The notes: generated from the sequence alone by a model not told the origin. Shown: positions 6,228 to 14,290, counted from the first letter of the stretch. The stretch: 19,028 nucleotides of DNA from CAZVCJ01 sp964625745 (GCA_964625745.1 CAZVCJ010000076.1:1-19028); one strand, 5' to 3'. Numbers and translations are program-made.

Positions 6228-7616
6228 TCAGGCAAACACACTGTCTGCTTCGGCCACGATAGCTTCGATCTTTTCCTCGACGCCGGCAGGCAACGACGGA
6301 GGCTGATGGTTGTGCAGGATGTCCAGCGCCTCGGCGTGGGCCAGTTCCAGCATCGCCTTGCCCGCCGGGGGCCACACAGGCACGTACTCCCGCCTGGTGA
6401 AGTCACGGGTCTCGTGCTGATTCAGATAATGCCCGCCGACGCCGACGCGCTCGATCAGGCCGGCCTGGAGGTGCTCTTCGTCCACCAGGACCGGCTTCAC
6501 CATCGTTTCAATCTGGTGGGCCAGGTGGTTGTCGAGCACCATCTTGTCCAGCGATAGGATCTGGGCGGACCCCAGCAGGCCGATGCTGTAAATCTCGTCC
6601 GCGCCGGCCAGGTAGGCCAGCAGGCAAGAGGTGGTCGCTTCGTAGCCGTACTGCGCGTCCAGTTCGTGGGACGATGTAGAGAGACCGCCCAGGTTCACCG
6701 TCAGGTTGTAGAAGCGAGCCAGGTCACGGAGTCCAAGCTGCAAGCCCTGCCCGTCTGCGCTGCCGCCGTAGCTGCCGGTTTGCATGTCCAGTTGTGAGGC
6801 CCCGGTGCCGTAGATGACCGGCGTCCCAGGACTGACCGTCTGAAACAGCACCAGCCCACTGAGGAACTCGACGTTGTGCAGCAGAATAGTGCCCCCCAGC
6901 GTCACTGGCGATGTACCGCCCGCCAGGGGCATCGGGTAGACCATAATCGGTACGCGCAGCCTGGCCAGCTCAATGCAAGCTTCGGTCATAGGCCCGTCGT
7001 GCATCAGCGGCGAGATGGTGCAGTCCACTGCCGAAAAGATGGGCCGGAACTCGTCGCTCCCCACAGCGGCTTTGGCCATCTCGACGATGAAGGGCACCTG
7101 CCCGACGTGCAGTACGCCGGTGCGCACGTGCTTGCTGGTGTGGGTGAAGGCCAGAGCAAAGTGGCGGATGGTGCGCAGGTGGGCCGGCACATCGTTGGCG
7201 GCGACCATCACGTTGACGATCTCGACCCTATCCAGAGCGTCGGCAAAGAGCAAGCCCCGTCTGAGGTCTTCCGCCGTGGAAGGGCGGCGTTGGCCGGTCT
7301 CCAGGTCAATGGCCTGGGTGCCCTGGCTGTCGGTGGTGTGGTGCGGGCGGCGGCCATCCAAAATCACGTCGCGGGCTGGGTCGCGGGCGCCCAGTCGTAC
7401 CACCCTCGGCGCCTGCTGGAGTGCCCATTCGACCAGGTCACGCGGCAGGCTGGCCCAGGTGCGATCGTAGTCAACGGAGCAGCCCGCCTTCTCCAGTATC
7501 TCCAACGCTCGCGGCGTTTTGTAGTCAATCCCAACCCGTTCCAGCAGGTCGAGGCTGTGTTGATGGATTCGCTCGGCGTCGTGGCGGGTCAGGGTAGGTG
7601 TCAGCGATAGGGGCAT
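6228..7616 (-). CDS. MttB-like corrinoid methyltransferase 3 (group B)
   Basis: 462-aa MttB-superfamily protein of a second, shorter group shared with MttB-6. N-terminal LLERVGIDYKTPRALEILEKAG aligns with the corresponding block of all copies. Then come TDSQGTQAIDLETGQRRPSTAED, HTSKHVRTG, DCTISPLMHDG, PMPLAGGTSPVTLGG, LGGLSTSSHELDAQYGYE and VGVGGHYLNQHETRDFTRREY. Group B carries S-T-x-x-x-E-L-D-A-Q-x-G-Y-E where group A has a D-S-x-E-P-x-T-W-Q pattern, which suggests a different methyl donor. The frame is uninterrupted, so no pyrrolysine is needed. The start at 7616 has only a weak GAGAA upstream; it is kept because the N-terminus aligns with homologues and lies 39 bp after mttB-4. The gene is followed by a repeat-filled spacer. 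Confidence 0.9.
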   Translation of the reverse strand: MPLSLTPTLTRHDAERIHQHSLDLLERVGIDYKTPRALEILEKAGCSVDYDRTWASLPRDLVEWALQQAPRVVRLGARDPARDVILDGRRPHHTTDSQGTQAIDLETGQRRPSTAEDLRRGLLFADALDRVEIVNVMVAANDVPAHLRTIRHFALAFTHTSKHVRTGVLHVGQVPFIVEMAKAAVGSDEFRPIFSAVDCTISPLMHDGPMTEACIELARLRVPIMVYPMPLAGGTSPVTLGGTILLHNVEFLSGLVLFQTVSPGTPVIYGTGASQLDMQTGSYGGSADGQGLQLGLRDLARFYNLTVNLGGLSTSSHELDAQYGYEATTSCLLAYLAGADEIYSIGLLGSAQILSLDKMVLDNHLAHQIETMVKPVLVDEEHLQAGLIERVGVGGHYLNQHETRDFTRREYVPVWPPAGKAMLELAHAEALDILHNHQPPSLPAGVEEKIEAIVAEADSVFA

Positions 7617-7655
7617 GGCATTCTCAGGATTGGATATTAGAGATTGGGTATTGGG

Positions 7656-9107
7656 CTACCCTGACTCTCGGTCGGCGGCCTGGAGGATGCGAGTCAGCTC
7701 TGCCCGTTTGGCTTCCTCCAATGGTTCCGGCCGGTAATTGTCGAGGATCCAGGCCACCTTCTCGCGGGCGACCTCTAGCGGATCGCGGTATTTGCCGTCC
7801 GGGCCGATCTGCTGAGTCACGGACGGTTTCATCGCCGTGCGCATGTGCTTGCGGGTGTGCTTCTGGGCCAGGAAGTGCCCGCCGGGACCCACCTTGCCGA
7901 TCACGTCCAGGGCCAGGGTCTCCGGGCTGATCTCCATATCCATGAGAGCGTACCTTGCCCGGTGATAGGTGTCGTCATCCAGAATGATCGCCTCAGGATA
8001 CAGCAAAGTATAGGTGTCGCTTAGCCCAATCCCAGTCACCAGTTCGGCGCCGGAAAGGCCGACCGAGAAGGGGTCCAGGGTCACCTCCACCGCTGACTGC
8101 CAGGTGCCAGGCTCGCTGGAGTCGGTGCCGAAAGCGCCACCCAGCGTGGGCATTCCCCAATGGTGGGCCATCTCCACCGGCGCACAGCGGTGACGGCTAT
8201 CAAGCGGGTAGCCCACGTAGGCGCCGGAGCGAGGGTCAGCCCAGGCGTGCATGAGCGAGTGGAAGACCGGCGCTCCCGGGCGGGCAAGCTGCACCAGCAC
8301 CGTCGCACTGATGATCTCGGCATCGGCCATAGCCAGTGCGCCAGCATAGGTAGCGGGCGCCGTGGTGCCCAGAGTCGGCATGGCCAGGAAGCCGACCGGA
8401 ATGCCCGCCTCGGCCAGGACCAGTGCTCCCTCGATGCCCTCTTTGTCCTGGACCAGCGGGGCGATGGTGCAGATCACCACCGAAAACATAGGACGGCGGC
8501 GCAGTTCATCTTGGTCTCCCGCGATCACCGTCGCCATCTCAATGGCGTAGCGGGCGAACCCCTCGCCCATCAGCGTCTCGCTCTGGACGTGCTTGACGGT
8601 GTTGTTCCAGGAGGCGTCCAGCTCGTGCAGTGGCGCCGTCTTACCATAGTCCTGGGCGCTGACCATGGGCCAGTAGAAGGCGATAGAGGAAAGGTAGTCG
8701 CAGACGTGGGCCATGCGCCCCACGTCTGCTTTGCACGAGGGCCGCCGCTGGCGGGTCTCGAAGTCAACGGTCTCCACGCCGCACCCATCGGTGGTGAAGT
8801 AGGTCACTCCGTCCTCAAGGTGAAAATCGCACGCTGGGTCGCGCGCACCCACCTGGAAGTAGCGGGGAACAGTGGCCATTGCCTTGCGCACCAGGTCTCT
8901 GGGAATCTTGACGATTTGGGTGTCATGGCTCACCTGGGCGCCGTGATCGGCCAGGATAGCCAGGGCTTTCTCCGATGGGAACTTAACGCCAACGTCTTCC
9001 AAAATCTGGAGCGTAGCTTCCTGCATTGCGTCCAGTTGCTCATCGCTCAGGAACTGAACTCTGAAAGCGGACCTGATTGGCTCGATAGTTGGGCGTTCGA
9101 TGGACAT
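7656..9107 (-). CDS. MttB-like corrinoid methyltransferase 4
   Basis: 483-aa group A MttB protein. The start chosen is MSIERPTIEP at 9107, preceded by AAGGAGA about 9 nt upstream; 14 further in-frame codons upstream are not needed. Blocks: ILEDVGVKFPSEKALAILADHG, TTDGCGVETVDFETRQRRPSCKAD, SSIAFYWPMVSAQDYG, APLHELDASWNNTVKHVQ, VICTIAPLVQDKEG, AEAGIPVGFLAMPTLGTTAPAT, LGGAFGTDSSEPGTWQSAVE and VGPGGHFLAQKHTRKHM. It resembles MttB-5 and MttB-1 more than MttB-2. It follows the permease gene by 45 bp, which ties the methyltransferase to import. Substrate unknown. Confidence 0.92.
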   Translation of the reverse strand: MSIERPTIEPIRSAFRVQFLSDEQLDAMQEATLQILEDVGVKFPSEKALAILADHGAQVSHDTQIVKIPRDLVRKAMATVPRYFQVGARDPACDFHLEDGVTYFTTDGCGVETVDFETRQRRPSCKADVGRMAHVCDYLSSIAFYWPMVSAQDYGKTAPLHELDASWNNTVKHVQSETLMGEGFARYAIEMATVIAGDQDELRRRPMFSVVICTIAPLVQDKEGIEGALVLAEAGIPVGFLAMPTLGTTAPATYAGALAMADAEIISATVLVQLARPGAPVFHSLMHAWADPRSGAYVGYPLDSRHRCAPVEMAHHWGMPTLGGAFGTDSSEPGTWQSAVEVTLDPFSVGLSGAELVTGIGLSDTYTLLYPEAIILDDDTYHRARYALMDMEISPETLALDVIGKVGPGGHFLAQKHTRKHMRTAMKPSVTQQIGPDGKYRDPLEVAREKVAWILDNYRPEPLEEAKRAELTRILQAADRESG

Positions 9108-9152
9108 ATCGCTGTTCTCCTTAGAGGTTGATGGATGAGAAATCCGCAATCG

Positions 9153-10106
9153 CTACACCTCCCCCACCTGTTTCAGCACCTTGTGAGGGTCAAAGGCATC
9201 CCTTAGCCCATCGCCGATGTAGTTGATGGAGATGATGGTAAAAAAGATCATCAAACCGGGAAAGATGGCCAGCCAGGGATACTGGGTCAGGTGCGCCTGG
9301 GCGTAGTTCAGCAGGTTGCCCCAGCTCGGCGTGGGGGGCTGGATGCCAAAGCCCAGGAAGCTCAAACCTGCTTCCTCCATGATGGCGTACCCTAGCTCCA
9401 GGGTGGATTCGACGATGATGGGGCCAACGGCGTTGGGCAGGATGTGGCGCACCATGATCCGGCGGCTCGACACCCCGACGCAGCGCGCAGCGGTGACGAA
9501 CTCCGTTTCGCGAATGGTGAGGAAAGATGCCCGCACCAGGCGCGCCACCGTCATCCACGAAAGCAAACCGATCACCAGGGCGATGGTTACCACGTTGTTA
9601 CGCTCGAAGAGCGGTAGTTCGATCTCGCGCATAATAGCGCTCAGCATGATCAGGACCAATAGCGCCGGAAGGGACAATGCAGCATCGGTGATGCGCATCA
9701 GAACATTATCCACCCAGCCGCCAAAGTAGCCCGCCACAGCCCCAACCGGGACACCGATGGCCAGCGTGATCGCCACTACCAGCAAGCCGACCTTCAAGGA
9801 GATGCGGCCACCATAGAGGACGCGGGTCAACATATCCCGCCCCAGCAAATCGGTACCGAAAGGATATCTCAACGAGGGAGGTTGTCTCTGGTCGGGCATG
9901 CTCGATTTTTCTGGGTCATAGGGCAAGAAGGAGGCCAGGATAACGCTTAGCACCAGGATGATCAAGACGAGCGAGCCGACCATGGCTCCTGGGTGGCGAC
10001 GGAATCGGCGCCAGACCATGGTCGCCATGCCTTCGGGAGGTCGTCCCTCCCAGGCTGCCCAGTTATTAGTACCGCGATTGTCCTGGCTGGCAAGAGTCTG
10101 TTTCAT
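9153..10106 (-). CDS. ABC transporter permease, DppC/OppC type
   Basis: Inner-membrane permease of a peptide/nickel-type (binding-protein-dependent) ABC importer, about 317 aa. An N-terminal cytoplasmic tail is followed by a membrane segment (about 43-63), the DppC-type PFGTDLLGRD motif, further hydrophobic segments (about 106-128, 145-160, 176-196, 280-300) and the EAA loop, EFVTAARCVGVSSRR through HILPNAVGP, that contacts the ATPase. The ATG at 10106 is preferred; an in-frame GTG two codons upstream is the alternative, and neither has a strong ribosome site. Substrate is not predictable from sequence; the methyltransferase context suggests a methylated amine or betaine, or a peptide. No ATPase gene is in the window. 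The 171-bp gap to dppB carries a hairpin and a duplicate of the dppB 3' end. Confidence 0.93.
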   Translation of the reverse strand: MKQTLASQDNRGTNNWAAWEGRPPEGMATMVWRRFRRHPGAMVGSLVLIILVLSVILASFLPYDPEKSSMPDQRQPPSLRYPFGTDLLGRDMLTRVLYGGRISLKVGLLVVAITLAIGVPVGAVAGYFGGWVDNVLMRITDAALSLPALLVLIMLSAIMREIELPLFERNNVVTIALVIGLLSWMTVARLVRASFLTIRETEFVTAARCVGVSSRRIMVRHILPNAVGPIIVESTLELGYAIMEEAGLSFLGFGIQPPTPSWGNLLNYAQAHLTQYPWLAIFPGLMIFFTIISINYIGDGLRDAFDPHKVLKQVGEV

Positions 10107-10118
10107 GGGCACTGTCTG

Positions 10119-10151
10119 CTAGTCGTAGCGCACTCGGGGATCGAAGTAGGC
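10119..10151 (-). repeat. Duplicate 3' tail of the dppB-like gene upstream of dppC
   Basis: Read on the minus strand it encodes AYFDPRVRYD plus a TAG stop, the same peptide as the true end of the dppB-like gene (10278-10310). The two 32-bp stretches differ at two codons, both synonymous (TTC/TTT and GAT/GAC), and in the stop codon (TAG/TAA). It has no start codon or upstream coding sequence. It looks like a remnant of an earlier dppB end, or of a second dppB copy, separated from the present end by the hairpin element at 10166-10226. Confidence 0.8.
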
Positions 10152-10165
10152 TACTTTGCTTATGG

Positions 10166-10226
10166 AGGGGCGTCCTCGCCCCGATTTCGTGACAGAACAG
10201 CCTTCGCACAGGGCGGGGACGCCCCT
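10166..10226. repeat. Hairpin element in the dppB/dppC spacer
   Basis: AGGGGCGTCCTCGCCC (10166-10181) and GGGCGGGGACGCCCCT (10211-10226) are complementary at 15 of 16 positions around a 29-nt loop. It may be a dispersed palindromic repeat or an RNA stem that protects or attenuates the transcript. There is no T-run on the minus strand to make it an obvious terminator. Confidence 0.65.
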
Positions 10227-10277
10227 TGGTAGCAGTTTGGCGTATGAAGAAAGCGCAAAGAACGTCTGCGCAGCTAC

Positions 10278-11315
10278 TTAGTCGTAGCGCACTCGGGGGT
10301 CAAAGTAGGCATAGGCAATGTCTGCCAGCAAGTTGGCAAAGATCATGGCGCCGGATCCAATGATCAGGATAGCCATCAGCACAGGATAATCGCGCCGCTG
10401 TGCGGATTGGTAATACAGCCGCCCCATGCCGGGCCACGAGAATAACAGCTCGACGTAGAGCGAGCCGGCGAAGATGTAGGGTAGATCCAGCGCAAACATC
10501 GTCACCAGCGGGATGGCGGCGTTTTTGAGTGCGTGTCTGAACATGACCACGCGCTCGGAAAGGCCCTTGGCCTGGGCGGTGCGAATATAGTCCATGTGGA
10601 GCACATCGAGCATGCTGGACCGTAGAAAGCGCGAATACCACGCCACCCAGCCCACCATCCCCATGGTGACTGGCAGGATGAGGTGCTTGACCCGGTCCCA
10701 GATTGAGAAACCGGCACCCAACGTCTGCATACCCCCAGAGGGCAGAAGCGGCTCGCCGGTAAACGGATTGTTCAGCCAGGCGTAGAAGACCAGAATCAGA
10801 ATCAGACCCAGCCAGAACTCGGGGATGGCCTGCCCGACGAAGGAAAAGGTCGTCACGGCAATGTCGAAGATGGAATACTGCTTGACCGCAGAGATGATGC
10901 CAACCGGAATCGCCAGGATGAGGACGACGAAAAGCGTGATGACCATCAGGTAGACCGTGTTTAGTAGCCGGTCCGCGATCTCCTCCAGAGCCGGCTGACG
11001 GGTTTGGAATGAAAAACCAAAGTCCCCCCGCAGGATACCCCGGCGCTCGCCATGGCTTTCGACGATCCCATCACCATCGGCATCAATCCTCATCCAGTCG
11101 TTGCCGATCAGCCAGATCACATACTGTACTGGCAGGGGCCTGTCCAGCCCGAACTGACGCCTGAGGTTCTCGCGCACTTGCGGCCTGGGGCGTCGTCCGC
11201 TAATCGCGGCCACCGGGTCGCCGGGAGCGATGTTGACCAGCGTGAACAGCACAATGCTGATCAGAAACAGCATCGGAATGGCCTGAAGCAGGCGTCGCAC
11301 TATATAATGTCCCAT
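10278..11315 (-). CDS. ABC transporter permease, DppB/OppB type, with DxDGDG loop
   Basis: 345-aa inner-membrane permease partner of the DppC-type protein. The DppB hallmark N-terminus (MGHYIVRRLLQAIPMLFLIS, first membrane segment about 9-30), APGDP (30-34), later membrane segments (about 118-143, 155-180, 212-230, 266-290, 312-333), the EAA loop (DYIRTAQAKGLSERVV, 242-257) and the DPRVRYD C-terminus are all present. Start at 11315 has GGAG about 7 nt upstream. Odd feature: the extracytoplasmic loop after the first membrane segment holds about 20 extra residues with DADGDGI (78-84), an EF-hand-like calcium-loop motif, just before GDFGFSF. The cognate binding protein carries a similar DTDGDGI. 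The gene follows the binding-protein gene after a 141-bp structured spacer. Confidence 0.93.
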   Translation of the reverse strand: MGHYIVRRLLQAIPMLFLISIVLFTLVNIAPGDPVAAISGRRPRPQVRENLRRQFGLDRPLPVQYVIWLIGNDWMRIDADGDGIVESHGERRGILRGDFGFSFQTRQPALEEIADRLLNTVYLMVITLFVVLILAIPVGIISAVKQYSIFDIAVTTFSFVGQAIPEFWLGLILILVFYAWLNNPFTGEPLLPSGGMQTLGAGFSIWDRVKHLILPVTMGMVGWVAWYSRFLRSSMLDVLHMDYIRTAQAKGLSERVVMFRHALKNAAIPLVTMFALDLPYIFAGSLYVELLFSWPGMGRLYYQSAQRRDYPVLMAILIIGSGAMIFANLLADIAYAYFDPRVRYD

Positions 11316-11339
11316 GTCACTCTCCGGGTTGGTAGGGTT

Positions 11340-11454
11340 GGTAGACTCAGTAGATCCAAAATTGCTCTGAGGGGATTACCAAATCCCCGACTTTGGCCTG
11401 GATCTGGCGATCCAGGCCAAGCAAAAGTGGATCTACTGAGTTTCCCAGTCTACC
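11340..11454. repeat. Nested inverted repeats between solute-binding-protein and dppB-like genes
   Basis: Outer arms: GGTAGACT (11340-11347) with AGTCTACC (11447-11454), and CTCAGTAGATCCA (11346-11358) with TGGATCTACTGAG (11428-11440). Inside is GGGGATT-N4-AATCCCC near 11371-11388. The ends match the element at 951-1025. The nested structure may slow or partly terminate transcription so that more binding protein than permease is made, as in many ABC operons (inference). Confidence 0.7.
11393..11420 (-). terminator. Strong hairpin, possible attenuator after the binding-protein gene
   Basis: TTGGCCTGGATC (11393-11404) and GATCCAGGCCAA (11409-11420) form a perfect 12-bp stem with a 4-nt loop, 37 bp after the binding-protein stop. 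On the minus strand it is not followed by a clear run of T, so it may stabilise the upstream message rather than terminate. Confidence 0.45.
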
Positions 11455-11456
11455 AC

Positions 11457-13388
11457 TTACTCCACGACCTTCCAGTCAGCGATGTTCCAGGTAATCATGT
11501 CGCTGGCGTTGTCCACAACACCCAGGATTCGCGGGTTGTAGCCCGCGGCCTCCACCTGTACAAACAGCGGAAGGCAGGGCAGTTCCTCGTCCAGGATCTC
11601 GGCCATCTGGCAAAACAGCTCCTGGCGGTACTCTTCGTCCAGCGTGTAGGTCTCGTCCAGCAGGGCGTCGAACTCCTCGTTCGACCAGCGCTCCACGTTC
11701 CAGCCCATGTCGGGCTCCTGGGCGGCGCTGTGGTAGTACATCCACAGAAAGTCGGTGAGCTGGTTGCCGGCATAGCCATCGTCCCACATATCGAGGTCGA
11801 AGTTTCCATTCTGCTCGATACCGCCATCGTCGTAGGTGCCCCACAGTTGGCTCCCCTCGATGACGCCCAACTCCGTGCCGACGCCGACCGCGTTCAGGTC
11901 CTCGGCGACGAGCTGGTGGGCCAACTCCAGCGTCTCGCCCCACTCTGCGTAGACCAGGAACTCAGTGGTCATCACGTAGCCCTCGTCGGCGCCGGTGGTG
12001 CAGCCGTGACACTCGCGGATACCGTCACCGTCGGTGTCGGTCCACCCGGCCTCCTCCAACAATGCCCGGGCGCCGTCGGGATCGTACTCCGGCTGCGGGA
12101 CGTCGCACACGTACGGCTCGCGGTAGAAGTCCGTCCATTGTGAAGTCATCATTCCAGAATCTCCCCAGATCCCGCGGACGATCTCATCCACGTTGATGGC
12201 CATGCGCATGGCCTGGCGAACACGCACATCGCTGAAGATGGGGTGGGGAGTCTCTATCGAGTCAATGGTTCCCCTCGCTGCCTGATTGGGCCACAGCCGC
12301 ACCAGCCAGCGGCCAAAGGCGGCCCGACCGACTTCGACGTTCGGCGTTGCTTCGTACGCCTCGAGCACGGTCTGGAGGATCCAGAAGTCAACGTCGCCAT
12401 CCCCCCCAAGCAACATTTGCTGGCGGACGGTCTCCTCGGGCACGATCTGGATATACACCGTATCAATGTAGGGCTTGCCCTCCTCATAGTAATTGGGGTT
12501 GCGGACAAAGGTCAGGTGATCGCCCACCTCCCACTCCTTGAGGAGATAGGGACCATCGCTCAACGGATCGCGGTTGCAGTCCCAGTTGCCTATGCCCTCC
12601 CCCTTGCAGTAATGCTCGGGCCAGATGGCACCATAGAACCCGCCGAACTGCTCCAGGTAATCCGGATAGACCGAGTTGTAGTACACCACAAAGGTATAAT
12701 CGTCAATCTTCTCGACGCTGTCGGTGTAGTCCATCCCCGGCACCCACATGCCTGTCTCGGGGTCAGCCAGCGCGTTCCAGGTGAAGAGCACGTCGTCGGC
12801 CGTAACCGGCTCACCGTCCTCCCAGTAGACGTCCTCCCGCATCTTCCAGGTGACTTCCATCGTCCATTCGTCTTCGTCAATCACCACGCCACCGTTCTCG
12901 ACCGTAGGCAGCTCGGCGGCCAACTCCGGGAAGATCTCGCCTCGCGGGCCGATGTCGGCCATGGCCAACAGGACCATCTCCGCCACCAGGTTCTCGTATC
13001 CCGTGTCGGTCAGCCAGTGGTTGAAGCTGGGCGGATCGGACATGGAGAGGATGGTGACACTCGTCGGGGTGCGCTTGGCGAGCTCGGTGTACTTCGCCGC
13101 CTCCTCGGCGCTGGGGATGAGGAGCTTCCAACCGGGATGGATCAGGCTGGGGTTCTCGACGTAGGCGAAGCTGGAATCTATGGCATTCCTGGCATTGCTA
13201 GCACCTACGATGGCCCAATAGGCCGGGCCACTGCCCAGATATTTCTCCGCCAGTGTCCAGAGGTTGTCGCCTAGCTTGACCGTGTAGGTCAGCTCCTCCT
13301 GGGCCGGCGGAGCAGCGCTGGCCGTACCCATCAAGGTCAACAGCATGGCCAGCGCCAGTACCAGATTGATCAGCGTCTTCTTAGACAT
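11457..13388 (-). CDS. Secreted LysM-fused ABC solute-binding protein (SBP_bac_5 / DppA family)
   Basis: 643 aa, longer than usual because a LysM domain precedes the binding fold. A Sec signal peptide (1-25) ends in ASA before APPAQ. There is no lipobox cysteine, so the protein is not a typical lipoprotein. LysM spans about 34-92 (YTVKLGDNLWTLAEKYLG then PSLIHPGWKLLIPS), and the family-5 binding fold spans about 110-640, including WKMREDVYWEDGEPVTADDVLFTW, NPNYYEEGKPYIDTV and FSDVRVRQAMRMAINVDEIV. DTDGDGIREC at 451-460 looks like a calcium loop, and C260/C271 and C460/C463 could form disulfides. The LysM may hold the receptor at the wall or surface in place of a lipid anchor (inference). Start at 13388 has a strong AAGGAGG. 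It probably delivers the substrate of this pathway to the two permeases. Confidence 0.92.
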   Translation of the reverse strand: MSKKTLINLVLALAMLLTLMGTASAAPPAQEELTYTVKLGDNLWTLAEKYLGSGPAYWAIVGASNARNAIDSSFAYVENPSLIHPGWKLLIPSAEEAAKYTELAKRTPTSVTILSMSDPPSFNHWLTDTGYENLVAEMVLLAMADIGPRGEIFPELAAELPTVENGGVVIDEDEWTMEVTWKMREDVYWEDGEPVTADDVLFTWNALADPETGMWVPGMDYTDSVEKIDDYTFVVYYNSVYPDYLEQFGGFYGAIWPEHYCKGEGIGNWDCNRDPLSDGPYLLKEWEVGDHLTFVRNPNYYEEGKPYIDTVYIQIVPEETVRQQMLLGGDGDVDFWILQTVLEAYEATPNVEVGRAAFGRWLVRLWPNQAARGTIDSIETPHPIFSDVRVRQAMRMAINVDEIVRGIWGDSGMMTSQWTDFYREPYVCDVPQPEYDPDGARALLEEAGWTDTDGDGIRECHGCTTGADEGYVMTTEFLVYAEWGETLELAHQLVAEDLNAVGVGTELGVIEGSQLWGTYDDGGIEQNGNFDLDMWDDGYAGNQLTDFLWMYYHSAAQEPDMGWNVERWSNEEFDALLDETYTLDEEYRQELFCQMAEILDEELPCLPLFVQVEAAGYNPRILGVVDNASDMITWNIADWKVVE

Positions 13389-13483
13389 TCTTTACCTCCT
13401 TTTTTGGTGTTTTGAAACTAACGCGAGAATCCAATGTCTTTGTGCGATAGCTATCCCCCCTTTCCCAACATCGAGGCTTTGGG

Positions 13484-13581
13484 AGAAACCAGGTTTTTCC
13501 CCAACTGAATAGACGAATCGTTGCTTTTGAAGCTCTCTGCCGCGCAAAAAGTAACATTGTACAGCAAAAAACCTGGTTTCT
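13484..13581. repeat. Dispersed inverted repeat AGAAACCAGGTTTTT, split form
   Basis: AGAAACCAGGTTTTT (13484-13498) and its exact complement (13567-13581) are 68 bp apart in the corrinoid-protein/binding-protein spacer. The same 15-bp arms occur as a tight hairpin at 15810-15842. A 10-bp palindrome GATAGCTATC lies nearby at 13446-13455. I see no gene in this 200-bp spacer. Confidence 0.75.
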
Positions 13582-13588
13582 GAGCAAG

Positions 13589-14233
13589 CTATGCGCCGAC
13601 GAGCTTCTTGGCTAGAGCGACCGCAGAGATGGCGTCCTCAGCATAACCGTCGGCGCCGATCTTGTCGGCCCAGCTCTGGGTGACGGGAGCACCACCGACC
13701 ATCACTTTCACTTGGTCGCGGAGGCCGGCCTCTTCCAGGGCCTCGACCAGCCTTTGCTGCTGCAGCATCGTGGTCGTCAGCAGCGCGGAGGCGCCGACCA
13801 GCGTGGCTCCAGCCTCCCGGACCGCAGCGACGAAATCGTCCACGGGCTTGTCAATGCCGATGTCGGTGACCTGGAAGCCGTTGGCGGCGAGCATGGTCCC
13901 GACCAGGGTCTTGCCGATCTCGTGCAGGTCGCCCTCCACCGTGCCCAGCACTACCCGGCCCAGCACCTTCCGCTCTTGCCCCCCGGTCAGGGCTGGCTCC
14001 AAGACGGCCAGGGCAGCCTTCATCGCCTCGCCGCCGATGATCAGGTCGGGCAAGAAGTACTCACCGCTGGCAAACAGTTCGCCTACGCGGTCCATTCCCG
14101 GAGTAAGCCCTTTGTTGATGCAAGCTAGAGGATCGAGACCTTCGGCCAGCGCCTGCCTGGCCAACTCCTCTGCGTCCTCCGGTTCGCCATCTATCACTAC
14201 CTGTGCCAACCTATCGAAAAGTTCTTCTGACAT
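13589..14233 (-). CDS. Corrinoid (B12-binding) methyl-carrier protein, MtbC/MttC type
   Basis: 214-aa cytoplasmic corrinoid protein that accepts the methyl group from MttB-type enzymes and passes it on. An N-terminal four-helix cap domain (about 5-85, MDRVGELFASGEYFLPDLI) is followed by a Rossmann-like B12-binding domain with the base-off signature DLHEIG (Asp102, His104, Gly107), then GASALLTTTM (147-156) and VGGAPVT (179-185). Length is normal. Start at 14233 is preceded by AGGAGGACAAA. It is the only corrinoid protein visible for six MttB paralogues, so it is probably shared. It sits between mttB-5 and the transporter genes, separated from mttB-5 by two hairpins. Confidence 0.95.
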   Translation of the reverse strand: MSEELFDRLAQVVIDGEPEDAEELARQALAEGLDPLACINKGLTPGMDRVGELFASGEYFLPDLIIGGEAMKAALAVLEPALTGGQERKVLGRVVLGTVEGDLHEIGKTLVGTMLAANGFQVTDIGIDKPVDDFVAAVREAGATLVGASALLTTTMLQQQRLVEALEEAGLRDQVKVMVGGAPVTQSWADKIGADGYAEDAISAVALAKKLVGA

Positions 14234-14267
14234 TTTGTCCTCCTGATAAATTTGTGATAAATTTGCC

Positions 14268-14290
14268 GCACCAGCCTGAAGAGCTGGTGC
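14268..14290. repeat. Hairpin upstream of corrinoid-protein gene
   Basis: GCACCAGC (14268-14275) and GCTGGTGC (14283-14290) form a perfect 8-bp stem with a 7-nt loop, followed on the minus strand by a tandem TAAATTTATCAC-like A/T-rich stretch before the ribosome site. A possible transcript-stabilising stem or attenuator for the corrinoid protein. Confidence 0.55.

Noticed and set aside
13381..13587. A 68-codon minus-strand frame in the corrinoid-protein/binding-protein spacer
   Set aside because: It runs through the split AGAAACCAGG repeat and overlaps the binding-protein start and its ribosome site; it has no domain and no own ribosome site.
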